Assembly: GCA_039984955.1 (NCBI GenBank)
Contig: JBDWTN010000005.1
Location: forward strand, 868,001 to 932,000
From: Marinobacter alexandrii
GTDB lineage: Bacteria > Bacteroidota > Bacteroidia > Cytophagales > Cyclobacteriaceae
Direction: 5' to 3'
Length of the DNA: 64,000 nt
Within the stretch, counting starts at the first letter, position 1, and every line of letters begins with the position of its first letter. Shown piece by piece: positions 8,978-16,518 of this stretch. Below the pieces are notes generated by a model. That model had not been told where the DNA came from, did no database searches, and was given only the letters and a program-made list of their open reading frames with translations. The position numbers were made by a program, and so were the translations under genes.

Positions 8978-10336
8978 ATGAAGACATTCCTATCTCTATT
9001 TGCTTTCAGTTTATGTATTCTTTCTGCCTTAAGTCAAGATTTAACCAAGGATCAAGTACAAGAAAGTCTTACTTCATTGAGAGATGACATAAGGACTTAC
9101 AATCCTGCACTAGAAGATTATAATCCAAACTTTGATGAGCAAGCAGTACAAATCATTGGAAGTTTAGATCAGGGTAGTTACTCAATAATTGAACATTTCA
9201 AGCTAATCACTGAACTATCCACTATTAGTAATGAAGGACATTTTGCGCTGGGATCCTGGAGTGATTCGCCACATCAAGGATTTGGAAACGATACCTACAA
9301 GTATCTGCCACTTTCTATTCAAATACTAAATGGCAGAATATACCTCTGGAATGATTACTCGAACGAAAATCAATTAGAAAGAGGAGATGAAATTATGATA
9401 ATAAATGGAAAATCGTCAAAAGAAATTATTAGTCAATTGATACGGTATACTCCTTCTGATGGAAACATTGTTGGATATGCGCACCGATCAATACAAACAA
9501 GTTTTAATTGGATGTACTATCTATATATTGATCAATCAAAAACATTTGAAATTAGCTATTCAAAATTCAGAACAGGAACCGAAAGCCTAGTAACAATTCA
9601 GCCCTTAACAAATAGTAAACTAATTGCTAATTATCAATTAAAAAATCCTACACCAGAACCAAAAAATGAAAGTGTTGATGATGTTTATGAACTGGAGATT
9701 CAGGAAAAATATGCTGTCCTGAAATTGAAAACGTTTTATCGTCAACTCTTGGAAAGATATCATTTAAAATCTGCTAAATTCTATCAGGAGGTTTTTGAAT
9801 CAATAAATGATGCTGGTTGCTCCACACTCATCATAGATTTGAGAAACAACAATGGCGGAAGGAAAGAATTCGCCAACGACTTGGTGCCTTTCATTATGCA
9901 AATAGAAAGTACTGATCCTTATCTACGAAAAAGCATTTCATGGAGTGGCAAAGAAAAAACATCTAAACTCCCCAAAAAGAATAAGAATAGTTTTCAAGGA
10001 AAAGTTGTGGCAATTGTAAATGCTAGCACCTTTTCTGCTGCAGGATCTGTAGCGAGATTTCTAAAGGAATATGCCAATGCAATAGTAGTAGGTCAAGAAA
10101 CAGGAACTCGCTATGAAGGCTTCTCAGGCGGATCGAAACAATATGTAAGTATTCCTTACACAGATGTGAAAATAGGAATACCCAGGTATCAAACCTCTTT
10201 TCCTAAATCCAAAAAACAAACTACTAGCAATAGAGGATTAATCCCTGATCACATCATCAACTATACCATTGAGGACATAATTAATGACAGGGATCTGGAG
10301 ATGGATTTTGTTATTGAAAACTATGTAAAAAAGTAG
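8978..10336 (+). CDS. Exported S41-family peptidase
   Basis: 452 residues with a signal peptide (residues 1-19, ending ALSQ). The C-terminal half is an S41 (C-terminal processing/tricorn) protease core. LIIDLRNNNGG is the conserved strand, NASTFSAAGSVARF holds the nucleophilic Ser, and GQETGTRYEGFSGG the downstream Glu/Gly loop. The N-terminal SNEGHFALGS fits the catalytic-His GHx motif of tricorn-type members, so a Ser-His mechanism is more likely than Ser-Lys. A PDZ-like segment (RGDEIMIINGKS) lies near 130-145. It probably acts in the periplasm or outside. A paralogue lies at 62371-63882. Confidence 0.85.
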   Translation: MKTFLSLFAFSLCILSALSQDLTKDQVQESLTSLRDDIRTYNPALEDYNPNFDEQAVQIIGSLDQGSYSIIEHFKLITELSTISNEGHFALGSWSDSPHQGFGNDTYKYLPLSIQILNGRIYLWNDYSNENQLERGDEIMIINGKSSKEIISQLIRYTPSDGNIVGYAHRSIQTSFNWMYYLYIDQSKTFEISYSKFRTGTESLVTIQPLTNSKLIANYQLKNPTPEPKNESVDDVYELEIQEKYAVLKLKTFYRQLLERYHLKSAKFYQEVFESINDAGCSTLIIDLRNNNGGRKEFANDLVPFIMQIESTDPYLRKSISWSGKEKTSKLPKKNKNSFQGKVVAIVNASTFSAAGSVARFLKEYANAIVVGQETGTRYEGFSGGSKQYVSIPYTDVKIGIPRYQTSFPKSKKQTTSNRGLIPDHIINYTIEDIINDRDLEMDFVIENYVKK

Positions 10337-10339
10337 ATG

Positions 10340-11362
10340 TTACAATTGAATATTCATACCTCCTTCAAACTTGAGTGGTTCTGGTAGATCCTCTTCATCC
10401 AACATCTGACGGATATCTATTTCAATATCAGTCGCCATTGTAGCGATAGGCACATCATTATACATTCCTTCAAATGGATTTTCACTATAATCACCAATCA
10501 TCTCCATCGTCCAGAAAACCCAAGAGCCCATTACCGAGAAAGGAATACTTAACCAAATAAGCCAGTCTATTCCTTGATTAGCGAAAACATTCAACATCCC
10601 AAATGGAAGAAGGCCTATGAATAATACAGTGAAAAAGAAATTGACTGTCGCATATTGTCGAGGGAATGGAAATTTCTTGATTCGCTCACTTTGTCCTTGG
10701 AGCGTATACATTTCGGTGATCAACCCTTGCATTTCCAGATGACGGAAATGTTCTAGTGGACCGGATGTTCTCAAAGTCATCAAATCTTTGGACTGCATGC
10801 TCAGAATGTGTGATGGTTTATTTCCTTTCTCCATTACATATGTATACTCATCTACTGATAAGTAATCTTTTAGCTTCTGCAGTTTCTCAGGGCTATATTC
10901 CACACCATGGAATTTTCTAAATTCCTGATCACTTGCCTTATTATGCTCCCAGCTCATCAACTTTCTCAATTCAATACTCAGGGCATGCAGCCAAGCAACA
11001 TGACGATGAACTAATCGCTTTCTGATCCCATTTAGCTCATCTTCACCCAGCTCTACTATAGTCCCATCGTTATGAATAAAATCTCTTGCCAATATGGCAA
11101 ACGATCGAGATACATTCACAATAGCACCCCATATCTTTCTAGCCTCCCATAGACGTTCATAGGAGGAATTATTTTTAAATCCCAGATAAAAAGCCACAGC
11201 AATACCTATCAAAGAAATGGGCTGCCAAGGGATACTCAGCCAATTCAATCCTAAAAAATAAAATAGGGCAACAGGTATTGTATCAAAGATGATGAAAATG
11301 AAAATGTATTTTCTTCCCCAGTTTAAAGTTTGAATGAGTTTGTAACGTCTGCCTCCATGCAT
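10340..11362 (-). CDS. Bestrophin-family (RFP-TM) chloride channel-like protein
   Basis: 340 residues, a typical length for bacterial bestrophin-like channels. The opening GGRRYKLIQTLNWGRKY, the first helix pair, and NNSSYERLWEARKIWGAIVN are characteristic of the family. A second hydrophobic pair lies around residues 230-285 (FFFTVLFIGLLPFGML and WLIWLSIPFSVMGSWVFW). The acidic NPFEGMYNDVPI segment follows. It should form a pentameric anion channel in the inner membrane. It converges on the S41 gene with only three bases between the stop codons and no terminator hairpin visible between them. Confidence 0.88.
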   Translation of the reverse strand: MHGGRRYKLIQTLNWGRKYIFIFIIFDTIPVALFYFLGLNWLSIPWQPISLIGIAVAFYLGFKNNSSYERLWEARKIWGAIVNVSRSFAILARDFIHNDGTIVELGEDELNGIRKRLVHRHVAWLHALSIELRKLMSWEHNKASDQEFRKFHGVEYSPEKLQKLKDYLSVDEYTYVMEKGNKPSHILSMQSKDLMTLRTSGPLEHFRHLEMQGLITEMYTLQGQSERIKKFPFPRQYATVNFFFTVLFIGLLPFGMLNVFANQGIDWLIWLSIPFSVMGSWVFWTMEMIGDYSENPFEGMYNDVPIATMATDIEIDIRQMLDEEDLPEPLKFEGGMNIQL

Positions 11363-11486
11363 GATTTATCCAACTTTTAATATGCATCTAAGTTAAGCAA
11401 CCAAATGAAAACTGCCATTTGTGTAATCAGCCTTTCAGGCAAATTTCTCATTCACTAAATTTATGATCAAATCAACACATACTCCT

Positions 11487-13709
11487 ATGAGATCCTTACT
11501 CACTATCATCTTTTTCACCACCACTCTTTTTTTGAGCGCGCAAGATGTCCCTGGCTATTCTGGGAAATTCAATGCGATTGATCGATTATTAGAACCACCT
11601 AGCTCCTACCGAACGGCATCCGGTGCACCTGGCGAAGACTATTGGCAGCAAAGAGCTGATTACACGATCAAAGCCTCGATCAATGAAAAAACCAATGAAT
11701 TAATAGGAGAAGAAACAATTACCTACTTCAATAATTCTCCACATAGCCTAAGTTTTTTATGGCTAAACATCGAACAGAATGTCAATCGAAAAGGCAATGA
11801 AGATTTCGGTGATGTCATGGGTGGTGTTCGAGACTCAATCTCATCTCTTCAGATGCAATACCTTGTCAGACCTATTGACTTTCCTGCTGGCACTGACATC
11901 CAGTCGATCAAAGGGTCTGATGGAAAAGCGCTTGAATACATTGTAAACAACACGTTATTGCGTATTAACCTTCCAGAACTATTGAAATCTGGACAGAATA
12001 TCACATTCTCGATTAAATGGAAAAACTACATCACTGATAGAGCCAAATTCCTGTTATCCAGAGAAGGTTATGAATACTTCCCAGAAAATGATAATAAGGT
12101 GTTCCTATTAGGTCACTGGTTTCCACGAATGGCTGTATATAACGACACGGAAGGGTGGCAAAATAAACAGTTCAGGAGATTGGGTGAGTTTGCATTAGAA
12201 TTTGGAGATTATGATGTGGAACTGACAGTACCCGAAGATCATATAGTGGCGGGCACAGGATTATTAACCAATGAGGCTGAAGTACTTACAAAAACACAAA
12301 GAGATCGACTGAATAAGGCGCGAAAATCTTTTGATAAGCAAATGTTCATCATCACACCAGAAGAAGCAAAGAAAAACGAAAAGACAAAGAAGTCCGGAAC
12401 GAAAACATGGAAATTCAGAGCTGAAAATGTACGAGATGTAGCATTTGCGAGTTCTCGTAAATTTATCTGGGATGCAATAGCTGTAAAATTGCCAACCAAT
12501 ACCGTAATGGCTATGTCATTCTATCCCAAAGAAGGTCTTCCAGTATGGACAGAAGAGTCTACGAATGGGGTAAAGCAAGCACTTGAAGTATACTCTGAAG
12601 CGACCTTTGATTATCCTTACCCGGTCGCTATTTCGGTAAACACTTCTAACATTGGAATGGAGTTTCCAATGATCTCCTTTAATGGTGGGAGACCTAATAG
12701 TGAGGGGCAAATAAGTGATCAAGCAAGAAGAGGTATGACGAGTACCATTATCCATGAGGTAGGTCATAACTGGTTTCCGATGATTGTGAGTTCTGACGAA
12801 CGCAAATGGATGTGGATGGATGAAGGACTTAATACCTTTCTTCATCAGCGAACACTTGCTGAGCGCTATCCAGATTGGAGCAGCACCACACCAAAGGATA
12901 TTGTTCCTTTTATGATGGGAGATCAAAAAACACTCAGACCTATCATGACTAACTCAGACAATGACTTGCTATTTCAAATGGGTGCTAACTTCTATCAGAA
13001 ACCTACTGTAGGACTTCAAATGCTGAGACAGACCATTGTTGGCAAAGAACTATTCGATATCGCATTCAAAGAATATGCAAATCGATGGAAGTACAAACAC
13101 CCCAACCCTTCGGATCTGTTTAGGACATTGGAAGATGGGACAGCTACAGATTTAGACTGGTTTTTCAAAGGATGGTTTTTCACCACAGAAACAGTGGATA
13201 TAGAATTGGCTGATGTCAAGTGGTTTCAACTAAAAGAAGAGCAAAACAACGTCGAAAACAAGCAACAAAAAGGCAATACAAAACGGATTTCTGGCACAGC
13301 AAAAGGCGATCAGGGTAATGGGTTTTCAGATGGCCCACAACCTTTTGCATTAGCTCCAACAAGCGATGGAGGTTACGGACAATTCTTGAGCAGACTAGAC
13401 GAAGGGGAAATGAGAAGTCAACTTTCCGGTAAACAGATCTACGAGCTAAAACTGAAAAATAAGGGCGGGCTTGTCATGCCTGTTATCATTGAGTGGACGT
13501 ATGCCGATGGCACAAAAGAAGTGCAACAGCTTCCTGCAGAAATATGGAGGCTGAATGAAGCTGAGGTGACAAAGACTTTCCTAAAAGAAAAAGAAGTGGT
13601 GAGTATAGCCATTGATCCTAATCAAAAGCTTCCAGATGTCAATCTGGAGGATAATATTTTTCCCAGACAGCAAGAAGATGATAAATTTGAGGAAATGAAA
13701 AAGGATTAG
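11487..13709 (+). CDS. Exported M1-family metallopeptidase
   Basis: 740 residues from the ATG at 11487. An ATG at 11463 would add eight residues, but starting at MRSLLTII gives a clean signal peptide (ending LSAQ). The gluzincin site is HEVGH (His423, Glu424, His427) with the third zinc ligand Glu446 in MWMDEGLN, the standard HExxH-x18-E spacing. The N-terminal 200 residues form the beta-sandwich seen in M1 enzymes (YFNNSPHSL, WLNIEQN). GMEFPMISFNGG replaces the GAMEN motif. About 180 C-terminal residues are beta-rich. It likely removes N-terminal residues from peptides in the periplasm. A paralogue is convergent at 14206-16317. Confidence 0.9.
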   Translation: MRSLLTIIFFTTTLFLSAQDVPGYSGKFNAIDRLLEPPSSYRTASGAPGEDYWQQRADYTIKASINEKTNELIGEETITYFNNSPHSLSFLWLNIEQNVNRKGNEDFGDVMGGVRDSISSLQMQYLVRPIDFPAGTDIQSIKGSDGKALEYIVNNTLLRINLPELLKSGQNITFSIKWKNYITDRAKFLLSREGYEYFPENDNKVFLLGHWFPRMAVYNDTEGWQNKQFRRLGEFALEFGDYDVELTVPEDHIVAGTGLLTNEAEVLTKTQRDRLNKARKSFDKQMFIITPEEAKKNEKTKKSGTKTWKFRAENVRDVAFASSRKFIWDAIAVKLPTNTVMAMSFYPKEGLPVWTEESTNGVKQALEVYSEATFDYPYPVAISVNTSNIGMEFPMISFNGGRPNSEGQISDQARRGMTSTIIHEVGHNWFPMIVSSDERKWMWMDEGLNTFLHQRTLAERYPDWSSTTPKDIVPFMMGDQKTLRPIMTNSDNDLLFQMGANFYQKPTVGLQMLRQTIVGKELFDIAFKEYANRWKYKHPNPSDLFRTLEDGTATDLDWFFKGWFFTTETVDIELADVKWFQLKEEQNNVENKQQKGNTKRISGTAKGDQGNGFSDGPQPFALAPTSDGGYGQFLSRLDEGEMRSQLSGKQIYELKLKNKGGLVMPVIIEWTYADGTKEVQQLPAEIWRLNEAEVTKTFLKEKEVVSIAIDPNQKLPDVNLEDNIFPRQQEDDKFEEMKKD

Positions 13710-13779
13710 TTATCTTAACCTTGCTGGTTACTCTCGCTAAATAAAATGTATTAACTATTGCAAACCACTGCTGTCAATA

Positions 13780-14130
13780 ATGGAAAACGAAGATATTATA
13801 CCTAATGTAAGATTTAATCAAAGCACCGGGTTGCTGAAAATTGAAGGCAGGTCACTTATGCGAGATGTGCAAGACTTTTATCTGCCCATCATTGATCAAG
13901 TAAAGAAAACGACCATACCTACATTTATTGTTGAATTGAAGCTTGAGCATTTTGACACAGGAACAATGAAATGCCTATATCAGCTTATGATAGTATTGAA
14001 AGAGAAACAATCAATGGGTGCGATGCTAATGATCAGATGGTTTAGCGAAGATGGAGACGAGGATCATAAAGAATTAGGAGAAGATTTAGAATCCCGCAGC
14101 GGCATTCCATTTCAATATAAATACTATTGA
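13780..14130 (+). CDS. SiaC-like (DUF1987) regulatory phosphoprotein
   Basis: 116 residues, the family's usual size. PNVRFNQSTGLLKIEGRS matches the N-terminal signature, and LEHFDTGTMKCLYQL the segment holding the phosphorylated threonine of SiaC (Thr60 or Thr62 here). The end MIRWFSEDGDEDHKELGED matches the conserved acidic strand. In Pseudomonas, SiaC is controlled by a kinase and a phosphatase (SiaB, SiaA) and binds the diguanylate cyclase SiaD. None of these partners is visible nearby, so its partner here is unknown. It lies 70 bp after the M1 gene and could be read through from it; a bidirectional terminator follows. Confidence 0.8.
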   Translation: MENEDIIPNVRFNQSTGLLKIEGRSLMRDVQDFYLPIIDQVKKTTIPTFIVELKLEHFDTGTMKCLYQLMIVLKEKQSMGAMLMIRWFSEDGDEDHKELGEDLESRSGIPFQYKYY

Positions 14131-14148
14131 TCCTTTCCGGGTCAAAAT

Positions 14149-14186
14149 AAAAAGCCCTGTCACTGAAAAGTGACAGGGCTTTTTTT
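14149..14186. terminator. Bidirectional intrinsic terminator
   Basis: AAAAAGCCCTGTCACT, a GAAA tetraloop, then the complementary arm and seven T residues. The stem is perfect for 16 bp counting the A/T ends. It separates the plus-strand SiaC-like gene from the minus-strand M1 peptidase gene and can stop both. Confidence 0.93.
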
Positions 14187-14205
14187 GATCTCAAAAATCT
14201 AAAAA

Positions 14206-16317
14206 CTATTCTTTAGTCCCTTGAACAGTCACACCAAAATTCTTCAGTTCCATTGACATACTGGTTTTATCACCACTATTGTCGAACGAGATAACTATTT
14301 GTCCATCCAATGAAACCCATTTATCTTCTTTAGGCATCACAACCGAGTTCATTCCTGCAGCTGGAACACGTACTTTCACCAAGCCTTCATCGTTCTCTAT
14401 GAACGCTTGTATGTTGAAATTCGCAACCTGATATTTGCCCATAATGAAATCCGGTATATCTAAACCAGCCATTCGATCTTTTAGTGATGGATAAAAGTTA
14501 TCGGTATCATCCAGGTCTGGTACACTAGCATTTATCGAGATCGTTTCAATCTTTTTGTAATTAGGAATCTCGACTTCTAATCTATCTTTTGCTGACATGG
14601 CTTTTGCTGACATAGCAATCTCATAGTCTGTACCGTCATCGTATTTTACTTCCACTTTTAAAGGAACTGGACGGCTCCCCGCATTCAAGATTGTAAGTTT
14701 ATCTTTTTTGATACCCTCAATCTTCACATCTGGATAACCGTACTCAAAGAACCACGGCTTCCATAGCCAGCTTAAGTCCTGGCCACTTACATTTTCAAAT
14801 GTGTAAAAGAAGTCGTAAGGAATCGGGGACTTTTTGGCCCAGCGATTAATGTATTCTCTGTAAGCTTTTAAGAACATTTCATCCCCAAGGTGATGATGAA
14901 GCATAGAATAAACAAACGATGGCAGTGGGTAAGATGCGTACCCATAGTTGCTACCATCCATGAACTGTGATGAGGTGATTAGCGGAAGGTCCTCATACCG
15001 TCCTTGCATACCTCCTACACTGCTTTTGAAATTCGTGAATATCGGAGAGTTATCATCTTCGAAATAACGGTTGGTAACTACAGAAGTAATGTAATCTGCC
15101 CAGCCTTCATCCATCCAAGCAAATCTTCTTTCATTTACACGCACATACATTGGGAAATACATGTGATACATTTCGTGCACTGTCACACCAAGGCCAGGAC
15201 CTCCATTGTAAGCCATCATAGGAAACTCCATTCCTCCTCCTCCTAGCCCAATGAATGTAGTGAATCGCGGGTATGGATAAGCTACACCGGGAACATCTTC
15301 TGAAAAATGTTTCATTGTCTTTTGCTGATTAGGCGTCATCGCTGCAAAGCCATCCGGATTACCTGATGGATAAACAGAGCTTATCAATACATCTTTCCCT
15401 TCTACTTTTTGTGAAGCAGCATTCCAGTCATAATGATCACTCATAGCAAACGCAAAATCAGGTACTTCATCAGCTTTAAACTTCCATGTACCAGACTTGT
15501 GATTAAATCCACCTTCTAGATCATCGCCATTCATGATGTCCATAGGCTCTGTTGCTGTCAATGCTTTATTGTAGCGATCAAGAATCTCCTGATTGAATAT
15601 TTCATCAGGATTCTGTAGTACTCCTGTAGCCCAAACGGTGAATGATGTTGGAGCAGTAAGTTCCACGTTGAAGTTAGCTAGGTTATTATAAAACTCTGTT
15701 CTGAGTGAATAACTCTGTGTATCCCACCCAAATACATCATCATACACTGCCACTTGAGGGTACCAATATGCTACAAAATAAGATGTGCTATCTGCTACAC
15801 CTGTTCTTCGATTTGTGTATGGCACAAATTGTTCCCAATTGATTTGAAGTTCCACTGATTCACCACTTTTCACAGGCTCAGTTAGTCTAACAAATAGGTT
15901 GGTTCCATTTCTCGTAACAGATCTACTTTCCAGGTCAACTGAATCGCCACGCACTTTCACCATGTTCAAGGTTACTCCTTCGTCAATATCTCTCGGGTCT
16001 ACTCGGGAAGCCCGTGGGTTTGCTTTTCTAAATACATCGTTGTACAATCGAACAACAACGGTACTTAAATCATCTGGACTATTGTTGGTGTATTTAATGG
16101 TAGAAATACCATCAATTCCTCTTGTCGTAGGGTCGATGGTCGCTTTAAGATTGTAGTCTACCGTATTGTGCCAATAGTTGTCTCCTGGCTTTCCATCGTA
16201 TGATCGAGTGCCATTCTTATAGGCTTCCTGCATCTCTTTGGGCATAAAGAAACGTTTCTCCTGCGCAAAAAGAGAAACACAAAGCATTAATGTGATTATT
16301 GCTGATAGTTTTCTCAT
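14206..16317 (-). CDS. Exported M1-family metallopeptidase (second copy)
   Basis: 703 residues from the ATG at 16317. The open frame extends 19 codons further, but MRKLSAIITLMLCVSLFAQ is a proper signal peptide and must be the N-terminus. The site is HEMYH (His381, Glu382, His385) with Glu404 in AWMDEGWADY, correct M1 spacing. GMEFPMMAYNGG stands for the GAMEN exopeptidase motif. The C-terminal 200 residues are beta-rich and include DDTDNFYPSLKDR, echoing LEDNIFPRQ in the plus-strand copy. It is probably a periplasmic aminopeptidase or oligopeptidase. Confidence 0.9.
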   Translation of the reverse strand: MRKLSAIITLMLCVSLFAQEKRFFMPKEMQEAYKNGTRSYDGKPGDNYWHNTVDYNLKATIDPTTRGIDGISTIKYTNNSPDDLSTVVVRLYNDVFRKANPRASRVDPRDIDEGVTLNMVKVRGDSVDLESRSVTRNGTNLFVRLTEPVKSGESVELQINWEQFVPYTNRRTGVADSTSYFVAYWYPQVAVYDDVFGWDTQSYSLRTEFYNNLANFNVELTAPTSFTVWATGVLQNPDEIFNQEILDRYNKALTATEPMDIMNGDDLEGGFNHKSGTWKFKADEVPDFAFAMSDHYDWNAASQKVEGKDVLISSVYPSGNPDGFAAMTPNQQKTMKHFSEDVPGVAYPYPRFTTFIGLGGGGMEFPMMAYNGGPGLGVTVHEMYHMYFPMYVRVNERRFAWMDEGWADYITSVVTNRYFEDDNSPIFTNFKSSVGGMQGRYEDLPLITSSQFMDGSNYGYASYPLPSFVYSMLHHHLGDEMFLKAYREYINRWAKKSPIPYDFFYTFENVSGQDLSWLWKPWFFEYGYPDVKIEGIKKDKLTILNAGSRPVPLKVEVKYDDGTDYEIAMSAKAMSAKDRLEVEIPNYKKIETISINASVPDLDDTDNFYPSLKDRMAGLDIPDFIMGKYQVANFNIQAFIENDEGLVKVRVPAAGMNSVVMPKEDKWVSLDGQIVISFDNSGDKTSMSMELKNFGVTVQGTKE

Positions 16318-16404
16318 AGGTTTTTTAGTCTTTAGTGCCATAAAGAAAATAAATAATGAGGAGAGGAATGTCACCGCTTATAAAAAGGTGTGCTCTAACC
16401 AAAC

Positions 16405-16420
16405 TGTTAAAGATTCTTAA
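16405..16420. promoter_or_regulatory. Candidate regulator box, shared 16-mer
   Basis: TGTTAAAGATTCTTAA lies in the 201-bp divergent region between the M1 and M16 peptidase genes. The identical 16-mer occurs at 19435-19450, and its first 11 bases occur at 7640-7650. It contains TTAA twice, 10 bp apart, a spacing used by OmpR-type response regulators. No factor can be assigned. Confidence 0.4.
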
Positions 16421-16518
16421 TTGCCATCAATCAACTGCAAAAACAGTTGTATAACTAAATTTATAGTTATATATTGATCAAAATTTGCGACTATTCTTTA
16501 AACACTAAATCATTCATT

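Noticed and set aside
12239-12926. Minus-strand open frames inside the first M1 peptidase gene
   Set aside because: They lie wholly opposite a well-supported peptidase gene and translate to Phe/Ser/His-rich sequence with no domain.
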